A stretch of DNA of 64,000 nt from Actinomycetospora sp. NBRC 106375 (GCF_030269665.1 NZ_BSTS01000014.1:117540-181539), one strand, 5' to 3'; shown: positions 23,951 to 33,714, counted from the stretch's first letter. A program made the numbers and translations. The notes: a model not told the origin generated them from the sequence alone.

Positions 23951-24592
23951 GTGCCGATGACCGCGAAGTACGCCACCACCTGCGGGGTCTGCGCCGGGGC
24001 CGTGTCGCCGGGCGAGAGCATCGCGCGCGCCGGGGAGCGCTGGGCGCACGCGGAATGCGCCGACACCGCCGGCACCGCCGCCGGCTCGTCGGCGAAGCGA
24101 CCGTCGACGACCGCGGCGACGAAGCCCGCGAAGGCCCCGCGGCCGGACATGCCGGCCGCCGAGGGCGCGCTCGAGGTGTGGACCGACGGCGCGTGCTCAG
24201 GCAACCCCGGCCCCGGCGGCTGGGCGTGGGCCACCCGTGACGGACGGCAGGACAGCGGCGGCGAGCCCGGCACCACCAACCAGCGCATGGAGATCCGCGC
24301 GGCGCTCGAGGCCGTGCGCGCCCTGGAGGGCCCGCTGGTCGTCGTCAGCGACTCGACCTACGTCGTGAACTGCTTCCGCGACGGGTGGTGGCGGGGCTGG
24401 CTGGCCCGCGGGTGGGTGACGAGCGCGAAGAAGCCGGTCGTCAGCCGCGACCTGTGGGAGCCGCTGATCACCATGGTCAACGACCGTGGCGACGTCTCCT
24501 TCCGGTGGACGAAGGGCCACTCGGGCGACGAGATGAACGACCTGGTCGACCGCCTCGCGGTCGAGCAGTCGAAGGCGGTCGCCGCCTCCTGA
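23951..24592 (+). CDS. rnhA: Ribonuclease HI with N-terminal zinc-finger-like extension
   Basis: A 213-residue RNase HI that cleaves the RNA strand of RNA:DNA hybrids. All four catalytic acids are visible: Asp79 (WTDGACSGNPG), Glu114 (MEIRAALE), Asp134 (VSDSTYV) and Asp200. The conserved His190 lies in KGHSGDEMNDLVD. The first 40 residues carry Cys11-x2-Cys14 and His33-x2-Cys36, a possible one-zinc finger, followed by a 30-residue Ala/Lys/Pro linker. This differs from the classical fungal-type hybrid-binding domain. The GTG start is set by the TAGCCT box 6 nt upstream; an in-frame ATG lies two codons later. The stop is 1 bp from the stop of the convergent deacetylase. Confidence 0.9.
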   Translation: MPMTAKYATTCGVCAGAVSPGESIARAGERWAHAECADTAGTAAGSSAKRPSTTAATKPAKAPRPDMPAAEGALEVWTDGACSGNPGPGGWAWATRDGRQDSGGEPGTTNQRMEIRAALEAVRALEGPLVVVSDSTYVVNCFRDGWWRGWLARGWVTSAKKPVVSRDLWEPLITMVNDRGDVSFRWTKGHSGDEMNDLVDRLAVEQSKAVAAS

Positions 24593-24593
24593 C

Positions 24594-25457
24594 CTACGTC
24601 GGGAAGACGAACGTGTAGCCCGCGTCGCGGAGATCGGCGATGACATCGGCGAGGGCGGACTCCGTCTGCTCGCGCCGCCCGCCGCCGTCGTGCATCAGGA
24701 CGACCGCCCCCGGGTGCGCCCCCGCCGCGACGCGGTGCTCGATCGCGAACGTGCCCGGTCGCGTCCAGTCGAGCGGGTCGACCGACCAGCCGAGGGGGCG
24801 CATCCCGGCCCGCGCGACCGCGTCCCGCAGCGTGGGCGTCCAGCGGCCCTCCGGCGCACGGAACCAGTCGACGGTCGCGCCGGGTCCCGCGGCGGCGAGC
24901 AGGGTGTCGCGGCTGTGGGCGAGCAGGACGTCCATCTCCGGCGCGGGCCGGGTGGCGACGGTCGGGTCGTGCGTGAGCGTGTGGTCGCACAGGCGGTGGC
25001 CCTCGGCGACCACGCGCCGGACGAGGTCCGGGTGCGCGCTCGCCTGCTGGCCGATCATGCAGAACACCGCGGGGACCCGTTCGCGGTCGAGGATGTCCAG
25101 GACGGCCGGCGTGCTCTCGGGCCACGGGCCGTCGTCGAACGTGAGCGCCACGGTCCGGGAGCCCGGCGCGGCGCTCTCGACCGTCGACAGGAGCCCCGGG
25201 CCGACGTGCGGGCGCGCGTCGCCGAACCGGTGCCCCCGGTCGGGCGGCGGGCCGGCGTCCTCGGACGTACCCCGGAGGAGCGCGCTCCAGGACGCCCACG
25301 TCGGTGCGGCGAGGACCAGGGGTGGGCGGGGGTCGACGAGGACGGCGGTCGAGGTGCCCACGAACAGGGCGCCCGCCACCGCGAGGCCGGCCCACCGGTA
25401 CACGTAGGGCGGACGGATGACCTGCCGCAGGATCACCCGCCGTCGCTCGGCCAGCAC
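24594..25457 (-). CDS. Membrane-anchored polysaccharide deacetylase (NodB/CE4 domain)
   Basis: A 287-residue protein if started at GTG 25457. A hydrophobic anchor follows the basic N-terminus (WAGLAVAGALFVGTSTAVL), so the catalytic domain faces outward. The NodB domain shows LTFDDGPWPESTPAVL (metal-binding Asp pair), HTLTHDPTV (the two His ligands), RAPEGRW, and LMHDGGG near the end. CE4 enzymes remove N- or O-acetyl groups from chitin-like oligomers, peptidoglycan or exopolysaccharide. GAGGG lies about 6 nt upstream of GTG 25457. The frame is open to a GTG at 25523, which would add 22 Cys-containing residues. A GTGTGACAACTGCGACACG element upstream may be a regulator site. Confidence 0.85.
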   Translation of the reverse strand: MLAERRRVILRQVIRPPYVYRWAGLAVAGALFVGTSTAVLVDPRPPLVLAAPTWASWSALLRGTSEDAGPPPDRGHRFGDARPHVGPGLLSTVESAAPGSRTVALTFDDGPWPESTPAVLDILDRERVPAVFCMIGQQASAHPDLVRRVVAEGHRLCDHTLTHDPTVATRPAPEMDVLLAHSRDTLLAAAGPGATVDWFRAPEGRWTPTLRDAVARAGMRPLGWSVDPLDWTRPGTFAIEHRVAAGAHPGAVVLMHDGGGRREQTESALADVIADLRDAGYTFVFPT

Positions 25458-25542
25458 GTCACCCCCGCACCCTCGTTCACTCGTGTCGCAGTTGTCACAC
25501 GGTAGAGCGAGCGAGGCGTCCACGATCGGCGACGCGCCGTCG

Positions 25543-25577
25543 TTGCGAACAACGTTCGTTCAACGAATACTGTTCGT
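25543..25577 (+). promoter_or_regulatory. Promoter TTGCGA-N17-AATACT with overlapping operator TTCGTT-c-AACGAA
   Basis: TTGCGA (25543-25548) and AATACT (25566-25571) are spaced 17 bp. The ATG at 25578 is 6 nt after the -10, so the transcript would be leaderless. A perfect inverted repeat (25555-25560 and 25562-25567) lies inside the spacer, ideal for repression. Confidence 0.6.
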
Positions 25578-26489
25578 ATGAGAGCAGCCCAGTTCAGCCG
25601 GTACGGCGATCCCGACGTCCTCGAGATCGTCGACCTCCCCGATCCGCACCCGGGGCCCGGCCAGGTCCGGATCGCCGTCCACGCCGCCGGGATCAACGCC
25701 ACGGAACCGAAGCTGCGCCGCGGCGAGCTGAGCTTCGGGGCGGAGCTCCCGCAGACGACCGGCCGCGACGTGGCCGGGGTCGTCGACGAGCTCGGCGACG
25801 GCGTGACCGACGTGGCCGTCGGCGACCGCCTCTTCGGCATCTCCGACGACGGCGCCGGCGCCGCCGAGCTGGCCCTGCTGACCTTCCGCGCGCCCATCCC
25901 CCGCTCGCTCGGCTTCGTCGACGCCGCCGGCCTGCCCTGCGCGCTGGAGACGGCGTCCCGCGGCCTCGACCAGCTCGGCGTCGGCGACGGCACCGTCCTG
26001 CTCGTCAACGGCGCGACCGGCGGGATCGGCAGCACAGCCGTGCAGCTGGCGGCGGCGCGGGGCGCGCGCGTGATCGGCGCCGCGAGCGCGGCCAACGCGA
26101 CCTACCTGCGCCTGCTGGGGGCGGAGCCCGTGACCTACGGCGACGGCATGGCCGACCGGGTCCGGGCGCTCGCGCCGGACGCCGTCGACGTCGCCCTCGA
26201 CGTCGCCGGGAGCGGTGTGCTCGGAGACCTCGTCGCGCTGGCCGGCGGGGCGGAGAACGTGGTGACGCTGGCCGACTTCGCGGGCGCCGAGGAGCACGGG
26301 GTGCACTTCAGCAACGGCTTCGTCGACGGCCACGGCTTCGCCGCCCTCGCGACGGTGGGCGAGCTCGTCGAGGCCGGACGGTTCTGGCTGCCGGTGGACC
26401 GCACCTTCCCGCTCGACCGGATCGCCGACGCCCACCGCGTGAGCGAGCAGGGCCACGTCCGGGGCCGCCTGGTGCTGGTGGTGCGGTGA
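25578..26489 (+). CDS. Zinc-independent quinone oxidoreductase / MDR-family alcohol dehydrogenase
   Basis: A 303-residue NADP-dependent oxidoreductase of the medium-chain dehydrogenase/reductase superfamily. The GroES-like domain (1-120) has PGPGQVRIAVHAAGIN. The Rossmann domain carries VNGATGGIGSTAVQLAA (about 140-156). Zinc-ligand cysteines are absent, so it belongs to the NADPH:quinone reductase (QOR) branch. It reduces quinones or activated alkenes, often in oxidative or electrophile stress. Its promoter contains a perfect operator repeat, indicating repression by a TetR-, HxlR- or MarR-like regulator not encoded next to it. No ribosome site is needed if the transcript is leaderless. Confidence 0.9.
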   Translation: MRAAQFSRYGDPDVLEIVDLPDPHPGPGQVRIAVHAAGINATEPKLRRGELSFGAELPQTTGRDVAGVVDELGDGVTDVAVGDRLFGISDDGAGAAELALLTFRAPIPRSLGFVDAAGLPCALETASRGLDQLGVGDGTVLLVNGATGGIGSTAVQLAAARGARVIGAASAANATYLRLLGAEPVTYGDGMADRVRALAPDAVDVALDVAGSGVLGDLVALAGGAENVVTLADFAGAEEHGVHFSNGFVDGHGFAALATVGELVEAGRFWLPVDRTFPLDRIADAHRVSEQGHVRGRLVLVVR

Positions 26490-26517
26490 CGACGGCACCG
26501 GTCCGCCACCCGGGGCG

Positions 26518-26718
26518 CTACCGCTCGGCGCTCTCGGTCGGCGGGGAGGGCGGCACGGCCTGGGCGCGGACACGGATCAGCGCGGCGGCGAGGCCGACCA
26601 CGATCAGCCAGAGCACCTGCAGGCCCGTCCCGGCCGGCAGGACGAGGACGCCCGTGACCACGAGCAGCACCGACCACGGTTCGTCGAACGGCGACGCCGT
26701 CGCCACGGGGCTGGTCAC
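26518..26718 (-). CDS. Small membrane protein
   Basis: A 66-residue protein with one or two hydrophobic segments (SVLLVVTGVLVLPAGTGLQV and LWLIVVGLAAALI) and an Arg/Pro-rich C-terminus, so probably a hairpin in the membrane. No family recognised. GTG 26718 is chosen because GAGGAGG lies upstream on the minus strand (26729-26736), though about 10 nt away. The frame is also open to an ATG at 26811, which would add 31 polar residues. It is convergent with the quinone reductase gene, 28 bp apart. Confidence 0.55.
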   Translation of the reverse strand: MTSPVATASPFDEPWSVLLVVTGVLVLPAGTGLQVLWLIVVGLAAALIRVRAQAVPPSPPTESAER

Positions 26719-26841
26719 GGTGCTCGAGCCTCCTCGCCGGCCCGTGAGGACCGTGCGATGGCGTTCGTCGCCCGGCGGGTCGGGGTTCGGTCGACCGACC
26801 TCGTCCGCCATGCGGCTACATCAGTCAGCGGGTGTCGCCGG

Positions 26842-27618
26842 TCAGAGCAGGGATCGCAGCGCGCTGGGGGCGACGCCCCGGTGGCGGCGGAAGGCCGCGC
26901 TGAAGCTGAACGGGCTGGCGTAGCCGACACGGCGGGCGACCGCGGCGACGGTCGCGTCGGGCTCGGCCAGCAGCGCCCGCTCGGCGAGGTCGAGGCGGTG
27001 CTCGCGGACGTAGGACAGCGGCGCGGTGCCGACCGCTTCGCGGAACCGGCGGGCGAACGCGGCGCGGCCCACGCCGGCGCGCCGGGCGAGCCCGTCGACC
27101 GTCCACGCGGCGGCCGGGTCCGCGTGGACGGCGGCCAGCGCGGCCGCGACGTCCGGGTCGGCGATCGTCGCCGGCTCCCCCGCGAGCACGTCGCGCACGG
27201 TGTCGACGACGAGCCAGTCGAGCAGGCGAGCGGACACGACGTCGGCGGTCCGGTGCTGCTCGACCTCGCCGGTGACCCGCTCGATCAGCAACCGGCAGAA
27301 CTCCGAGTCCGCGTACACGACGGCGGGCTCCGGCAGTCGCGCCAGACGGCGGGCCTCGCCGTGCAGGGCGAACCGGGTCACCAGCACCGTCGCGCCCTCG
27401 CCGGCCACCCGGACGGCGAGGGCGCCGCGGCCGCGGGTCAGGACGGCGTCCCCGGGACCGAGGGTGGTGCCGAGGACGTCGACCTCGCCGCGCGCGACCG
27501 CGAGGAGGCTCCAGCGGTCACCCGCGGGCACCGACGTCGGGCCGGGCCCGAGCCGCGCGACGCCGAGCTCCGGGTCGCCGACGTGGAGCGCGCCGAGCAG
27601 CCCGTCGACCGTCGCCAC
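26842..27618 (-). CDS. AraC-family regulator with N-terminal cupin domain
   Basis: A 258-residue regulator. The N-terminal 90 residues (LLAVARGEVDVLGTTLGPGD) resemble the cupin_6 effector domain of the AraC subgroup that controls SDR or oxidoreductase genes. The C-terminal 100 residues hold the two AraC helix-turn-helix motifs (WTVDGLARRAGVGRAAFARR and AVARRVGYASPFSFSAAFRR). The GTG at 27618 is chosen because a TACCGT box lies 7 nt upstream. It is divergent from the PPOX gene with about 80 bp between, and likely regulates it or a nearby oxidoreductase. Confidence 0.87.
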   Translation of the reverse strand: MATVDGLLGALHVGDPELGVARLGPGPTSVPAGDRWSLLAVARGEVDVLGTTLGPGDAVLTRGRGALAVRVAGEGATVLVTRFALHGEARRLARLPEPAVVYADSEFCRLLIERVTGEVEQHRTADVVSARLLDWLVVDTVRDVLAGEPATIADPDVAAALAAVHADPAAAWTVDGLARRAGVGRAAFARRFREAVGTAPLSYVREHRLDLAERALLAEPDATVAAVARRVGYASPFSFSAAFRRHRGVAPSALRSLL

Positions 27619-27625
27619 GCCGTCC

Positions 27626-27631
27626 ACGGTA
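27626..27631 (-). promoter_or_regulatory. -10 box (TACCGT) of the AraC-family gene
   Basis: The box reads TACCGT on the minus strand, 7 nt before GTG 27618. Confidence 0.5.
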
Positions 27632-27687
27632 GACGCTCGCGCAGGTGTCCTGGAGCCGCGCGCATGGGCGCGGCGATCACCGTGCCG

Positions 27688-27693
27688 CAGTCT
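27688..27693 (+). promoter_or_regulatory. -10-like box (CAGTCT) of the PPOX gene
   Basis: CAGTCT lies 6 nt upstream of ATG 27700. It is the weakest match among the leaderless boxes. Confidence 0.3.
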
Positions 27694-27699
27694 GGGGCC

Positions 27700-28131
27700 A
27701 TGGCCGACGACACGATCACCGCCACCGACCGGGCCCTGCTCGACCGCCCCCTGCACGGGCTGCTCACGATCCCGCCGGGCCCGCGCCGGCTGCCCGCGCC
27801 GCGTCCGGTGTGGTTCGAGACGACGGCCGACGGCGAGGTGGCGCTGTTCTCGATGGCGGACGCGCTGAAGGTGCGCCGCCTGCAGGCGGACCCGCGGGCG
27901 TCGTTCGTCGTGATGACGCTGCCCGACGAGCCGGAGGGCTGGGTGTCGATCGAGGCGGACGTGACGGTGCACGCCGACGGCGCCGCGGACCTGGCCCGGC
28001 GCCTCGCCGACCGCTACTGGAAGGACACGACAACTCCCGAGCACCGGGAGCTGCTCGCGCTGTACTCCCGGGAGGAGGACCTGCGCCGCATCGTGCTGCA
28101 CCCGCGCCGGGTCACGCGCGGGCCGGCGTGA
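27700..28131 (+). CDS. PPOX-class F420/FMN-dependent enzyme (pyridoxamine-phosphate-oxidase fold)
   Basis: A 143-residue split-beta-barrel flavoprotein. LLDRPLHGLLTI at the N-terminus, PRPVWFETTADGEVALFSMA and ALKVRRLQADPRASFVVM are the pattern of actinobacterial PPOX-class enzymes, which bind FMN or cofactor F420 as homodimers. WVSIEADVTVHADG and YWKDTTTPEHRELLALY complete the fold. Biliverdin or quinone reduction is known for relatives; the substrate here is unknown. It is divergent from the AraC-family gene. The last 20 bp overlap the convergent dhaM gene. Confidence 0.85.
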   Translation: MADDTITATDRALLDRPLHGLLTIPPGPRRLPAPRPVWFETTADGEVALFSMADALKVRRLQADPRASFVVMTLPDEPEGWVSIEADVTVHADGAADLARRLADRYWKDTTTPEHRELLALYSREEDLRRIVLHPRRVTRGPA

Positions 28132-30558
28132 GCAGCGCCCGGACGCCGGCCGCGTCCGGGCAGGCGAGGGCCGCCGCGGCCAGGGCACGGGCCTCGCCGA
28201 CGTCGACGGCGCGGACGGCCTCCTTGATCGTCGCGACGCCGGCGGGGGCGACGCTGAGCTCGCGGACCCCCAGACCGACGAGCAACGCGGCCGCCTGCTC
28301 GTCGCCGGCGAGCTCGCCGCAGACCGCCACCAGCACGTCGTCCCTTGCGCCGCGGACGGTGGCCGCGATCAGCGCCAGCACACCCGGGTCGAGGGGGTCG
28401 GCGAGCGTCGCCAGCCGGTCGTTCCCGCGCTCCGCGGCCAGCGCGTACTGGGTGAGGTCGTTCGTGCCGATCGAGAAGAAGTCGACGTGCGGGGCGAACG
28501 CGGCCGCCTTGAGCGCGGCGGCCGGGACCTCGACCATGATCCCGACCCGCAACCCGTCCGGGCGCCCCCGGCCGACGGCGTCGACCGCGCCGTCGAGGGC
28601 CGCGCGGGCCGCGGCCAGCTCGTCCACCCCGGCGACCATCGGGAACATGACGTCGACGGGGTGGTCGTGGGCGACCCGCACGATCGCCTGCAGCTGGTCG
28701 GCGAGCAGCTCGGGCCGCGCCAGCGCGAGGCGGATGCCGCGCACCCCGAGGAACGGGTTCGCCTCGGGCGCCACCGGCAGGTAGTCCAGCGGCTTGTCGC
28801 CGCCGACGTCGAGGGTGCGCAGCGTGACGCGCCGCCCGATGCCGTCCTCGTTCATGGCCTCGGCGATCGCCCGGTACGCCGCCTCCTGCTCGGCGACGTC
28901 GGGCGCCTGCTGCCGGTCGAGGAAGCCGAACTCCGTGCGGACCAGGCCGGCGAGGTCGGCCCCGAGGGCGGCCCGGGCGTCGGCGGCCGAGCCGACGTTG
29001 GCGCCGACGAGCACGGTGGTGCCGTCCCGGGTCACCGCCGGCTCGTGGGCCCGGCGGGCGGCGTCGTCGCGACGCCGGTCCAGGGCCGCGGCGCGGTCGC
29101 GGAACGCCGACAGCGTCGCGGGGTCGGGGTCGACGACGACCTCGCCGGTGGCGCCGTCGACCACGAGCAGCGCGCCCTCCCCGGCCCGCGCGACCAGAGC
29201 CGCACCCGCCCCCACCACGGCCGCGACGCCGCGGGCCCGCAGCAGGATCGCGGCGTGCGCGGTCGGGCTGCTGCCCGCCAGCACCACCGCCGGCGTGCGC
29301 GCGGGGTCGAGGGCGGCGGCCTCGGCGGGCGTGAGGTCGTCGGCGACGAGGATGCCGTCCGCGGGCGTGGCGTCCTCGGCGACACCGCCCAGGGCGCGCA
29401 GCACCTGGTCCCGGACGGCGCGGACGTCGGCGGCGCGGGCGCGCAGGTACTCGTCCGCGGCGCCGGCGAAGTCGCGCTCGACCGCGTCGAGGGCGTCCGC
29501 CCAGGCGCGCGCCGCGTCGGCGTGGGCGTCGACGCGGGCGCCGGCGTCCGCAAGCAGGTCGGGGTCGTCGAGCAGCAGCAGCTGGGCGTCGAAGATGGCT
29601 GCCTCCGCGGCCCCGATCTCGCGGGCGGCGGTGTCGCGGACGGCCGCCAGGCGGGTGCGGGCCTCGGCGCGGGCCGCGTCCAGGCGGGCCTGCTGCTCGT
29701 CCGGGGTGCCGGGACGCGCGGCGGGGACCGCGACCGCCGCGGGCGCCGCGACCCGCGCGGGCCCGATCCCGATACCCGGTGCGGCGGGGATCGGACCGTG
29801 GGTGCCGGCCGTCGCCTGCGAGGCTGCCGGCGTCGCGGTGGCCTCCCCGAACCCCTCGTCCGCGAGCCCGACGACCCGGCGGACCGCCTCGGCGGCGTCG
29901 CCACCGACGGCGCGGACCGCGACCTCGTGTCCCTGCAGCGCCCCGAGCGTGGCGACCTTCGACAGGCTCGCCGCGGAGACCTCGGGCCCGTCGAGGGTGA
30001 CGTTGCGCAGCCGGACCTCGGCGTCGAGTCCGCGCACCGCCTGCACGAGCGCCGCGGCGGGGCGGGCGTGCAGGCCGTGGGGCATCGACACCGTGAAGGT
30101 CGCCCGCCGCTCGTCGCCGCTCGCCGTGACGGGTGCCGGGGTCGCGGCCGCCGCACCGCCGAGGTGCCCGACCTTCGCCTCCAGCGCGTCCCCGGCCTCG
30201 GCGGCGACCTCCGCTGCCGAGGCCCCGCCCGCGGCGCTGACGGCGGCGACGACGAGCCCCTCGACCAGCGGGGCCGGGCAGAGCACGACGCGCTCGCGGA
30301 CGTCGTCGTCGACCATCTCGAGCGCGAGCTCGGCCGAGAGGACCGCGCTGCCGAGGTCCATGAGCACGACCACCCCGTCGCCGCGGTCGGCGCCGGTGAT
30401 CGCCTCGCTGATGGCGACCGCGTCGGTGCCGAAGCCGCCGTCGTCGAGCCCGGCGGCGACCTCCATCGTGAGGTCGCCGCCGCGCACCATCTCCCCGGCC
30501 AGGGCGGTCGCCGCCTCGGCGAGGGCCCGGCTGTGCGAGACGACGACGATCCCGACGG

Positions 30559-30562
<4 letters not shown>
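28112..30562 (-). CDS. dhaM: DhaM-HPr-enzyme I fusion: PTS phosphoryl-transfer subunit of dihydroxyacetone kinase
   Basis: An 816-residue multidomain phosphocarrier. Residues 1-130 are the EIIA-mannose-like DhaM domain, with the phosphorylatable His10 in VVVSHSRALAEA. Residues about 150-240 are an HPr domain with His165 (MPHGLHARPA). Residues about 260-816 are enzyme I, with His436 (SSPTAHAAILL) and the PEP-binding barrel (VEVPAAALKAAAFAPHVDFF, SIGTNDLTQYALAAERGNDR). All steps from PEP to DhaM can therefore occur in one chain, and DhaM then rephosphorylates ADP bound to DhaL. Its GTG start overlaps the dhaL stop by 4 bp (GTGA), indicating translational coupling. The 3' end overlaps the PPOX gene by 20 bp. 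Confidence 0.95.
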
Positions 30563-31199
<637 letters not shown>

Positions 31200-31200
<1 letters not shown>

Positions 31201-32201
31201 CACATGCCCCACCGGAGGCCCGCGGTGGCCACCGGTGCGTCCCAGAGCCGGATCATCTCGTCATCGAGCTTCGTGATCGACACCGAGCAGCCGGCCATGT
31301 CCAGGCTGGTGACGTAGGGCCCGACCAGGGTGCGGGCCGGGACGACGCCGGCCTTGTCGAGCAGCGCCGCGATCTCGCCGTACATCAGGTACAGCTCGAG
31401 CATCGGGGTGGCGCCCATGCCGTTGACGAACACGAGCACGCCGTCGCCGCCGGTGAAGTCGCGGTCGGCGAGCACCGGGTCGACGAGCATCTGCGCGATG
31501 TCGTGGGCGGGCGCCAGCGGCACCCGGCGGCGCCCCGGCTCGCCGTGGATCCCGATGCCGATCTCGATCTCGTCGTCGGGGAGGTCGAACGTCGGGCTCC
31601 CCTTCGCCGGGACCGTGCACGAGGTGAGCGCCATCCCCATGCTGCGGCTGTTCTCGTTCACGCGACGCGCGAGGTCGGCCAGCTCGGTGAGGTTGCGGCC
31701 CTGCTCGGCGGCCGCCCCGACGATCTTCTCGACGGCGATGGCGGCGCCGGTGCCGCGCCGGCCCGCGGTGAACAGGCTGTCCTCGACCGCCACGTCGTCG
31801 TTCATCACCACGGCCTCGACGCGCGTGTCGGTCTCCGCGGCGGCCAGCTCGGCGGCCATGTCGAAGTTCATGACGTCGCCGGTGTAGTTCCAGACGAGGT
31901 GCAGGACGCCGACGCCGCCGTCGATGTTCTTCGTGGCCTCGGCCATCTGGTCGGGCACGGGCGAGGTGAACACCTCGCCGGCACAGACCGCGTCGAGCAT
32001 GCCGGGCCCGATGAAGCCGCCGTGCGCGGGCTCGTGGCCGCTGCCGCCGCCCGAGAGCAGCCCGACCTTGCCGGCCACCGGGGCGTCGGCGCGGTAGAGG
32101 ATCCGGTTCTCGTGGTCGACGCGCAGTTCGGGGTGCGCACGGTCCAGCCCGCGCAGGGACTCGGCGACGAGGTCGCCCGGGTCGTTGAGAAGCTTCTTCA
32201 C
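31200..32201 (-). CDS. dhaK: Dihydroxyacetone kinase, substrate-binding subunit DhaK
   Basis: A 333-residue DhaK that binds dihydroxyacetone covalently as a hemiaminal with a His. GLLSGGGSGHEPAHGGFIG and GIGIHGEPG (His219) provide the substrate site and the covalent His, as in E. coli DhaK (His218). NYTGDVMNFDMA is conserved, though the usual Lys before Asn in this segment is Trp (HLVWNYTG). It opens the dhaKLM operon that turns dihydroxyacetone into DHAP with PEP as donor. Start GTG 32201 follows AGGAG, with a CTGAGA-TACC-TCTCAG operator-like repeat upstream. No DhaR-type activator is next to it. Confidence 0.95.
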
Positions 32202-32226
32202 GGATCCACTCCTGAGCCGAGAGCCA

Positions 32227-32242
32227 CTGAGATACCTCTCAG
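32227..32242. promoter_or_regulatory. Operator-like inverted repeat upstream of dhaKLM
   Basis: CTGAGA-TACC-TCTCAG has perfect 6-bp arms and lies 26 bp upstream of the dhaK start. It is the only symmetric element in this 99-bp gap and a candidate regulator site. Confidence 0.55.
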
Positions 32243-32300
32243 ACTCCTGCCCTCACCGGTGGCGCGCCAGGACCCGTCGGGACCACGCACCGTGGTCCAC

Positions 32301-33644
32301 TCAGCCCCGCGCCGGTGCGACGTTCTGGTTGAGCCGGAAGACGTTGTCGGGGTCCCAGGTCCGCTTGAGCCCGGCGAGGCGGGCGTGGTTGGGGCCGTAG
32401 GCGGCGCGCACACGGTCCGGGCCCTCCGCGCCGAGGTTGTTGACGTAGACCGCGTCGGCGAGGTGCGGCGCGAGCGCGTCGAAGGAGCGGCGACCCCACG
32501 CGACGTTGCGCTCGTCGTCGGCGGGGTCGTCCCACTGCCCGAGCAGGAGCAGGTCGTACTGCCGGGCGCGGTGGGGGAAGGCCGTGGCGTCGACCGGCAC
32601 ACGGGCGGCCGCACCCCGCAGGGCCTGCATCCCGACACCGCTCGCGGCCGACGGGATGTGGGGCACCAGGTCGAGCAGCGCCGTGATCGCGTCGTCGGTG
32701 AGCTCGCGCAGGTAGCCCGACTTCCAGTAGTGGCGCCGCCCGAGGGGGTAGCCCGCGTCGGGGGCGCTCTGCCAGGCGACGAAGGACGTCGGCGCGACGG
32801 CGTCGACGGTCGGGGTGGCGACCGAGCGCAGCGGCGCGAGCACGCGCTCGCCGGCCGCGGGGTCCCCGCTCCAGCAGACGGCGATCGAGACGACCGGCCC
32901 GGCCTCCGGGTCCCGGGTGAACGAGACGGCGGTCGCGATCTCGTCGGGTGCGGTGGCGAGGAGGTCGTCGTGGCGGCGCAGCACGTCGCGGGCCGCCGCC
33001 CACGGCCAGGACAGGCCGCCCGCGAGGACGGTGTCGACCGGGTGGAGCCGGTAGGTGAACGCGGTGACGACGCCGAGGTTGCCGCCGCCCCCGCGCAGGC
33101 CCCAGAGCAGGTCGGGGTGGTGGTCGGCGTCGACACGCCGCACCGCGCCGTCGGCGGTGACCACCTCGGCGGCGACGAGGTTGTCGCAGGCCAGCCCGTG
33201 GCGGCCGTTCAGCCAGCCCAGCCCGCCGCCCAGGGTGAGCCCGGCGATCCCGGTGCCCGACATGACGCCGAGCGGGGTCGCGAGACCGTGGGCCCCGGTG
33301 GTGCGGTCGAGGTCCCCGAGCAGACAGCCGGGGCCGGCCACCGCGGTCCGGGCGACCGGGTCGATGTGGACGTCGCGCATCGCGGACAGATCGAGCATCA
33401 CCCCGCCGTCGCACACGGCGGTGCCCGCGACGTTGTGCCCGCCGCCGCGCACCGACAGCGCGAGGTCGTGCGTCCGGGCCAGCGCGATCCCCCGGGCGAC
33501 GTCCCCGGCGTCTCGGCAGCGCACGATGGCCGCGGGACGCCGGTCGATCATCGCGTTGAAGACGGACCGGGCGGCGTCGTACCCGGCGTCGGCGGGGCGC
33601 AGGACGGTGGCCGGGTCGTGGTCGAGGGTGATCGGTGTGCTCAT
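32301..33644 (-). CDS. FAD-binding oxidoreductase (PCMH/berberine-bridge type)
   Basis: A 447-residue flavoprotein. The PCMH FAD domain includes LSVRGGGHNVAG, where the His is the usual covalent 8-alpha-histidyl-FAD attachment. The second, Cys attachment of bicovalent members is absent (LGVMSGTGIAGLTLGGG has no Cys). TWDPDNVFRLNQNVAP is the BBE C-terminal motif. Relatives oxidise sugars, alkaloids or alcohols, giving hydrogen peroxide. There is no signal peptide. It lies downstream of the BTAD regulator on the same strand, with an inverted repeat between, and may be its target. Confidence 0.9.
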   Translation of the reverse strand: MSTPITLDHDPATVLRPADAGYDAARSVFNAMIDRRPAAIVRCRDAGDVARGIALARTHDLALSVRGGGHNVAGTAVCDGGVMLDLSAMRDVHIDPVARTAVAGPGCLLGDLDRTTGAHGLATPLGVMSGTGIAGLTLGGGLGWLNGRHGLACDNLVAAEVVTADGAVRRVDADHHPDLLWGLRGGGGNLGVVTAFTYRLHPVDTVLAGGLSWPWAAARDVLRRHDDLLATAPDEIATAVSFTRDPEAGPVVSIAVCWSGDPAAGERVLAPLRSVATPTVDAVAPTSFVAWQSAPDAGYPLGRRHYWKSGYLRELTDDAITALLDLVPHIPSAASGVGMQALRGAAARVPVDATAFPHRARQYDLLLLGQWDDPADDERNVAWGRRSFDALAPHLADAVYVNNLGAEGPDRVRAAYGPNHARLAGLKRTWDPDNVFRLNQNVAPARG

Positions 33645-33714
33645 GGGCGACGACGGTCCGGGGCGCGGCTAACTCGCCCCTAACCCGAGGCCGGCGCGGT
33701 CTCGATCGCCGTCC

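Noticed and set aside
25490..25515. CRP-like site GTGTGACAACTGCGACACG before the deacetylase
   Set aside because: Symmetry is imperfect and the match to a CRP or MtrA consensus cannot be settled from one sequence; left as a remark in the gene entry.
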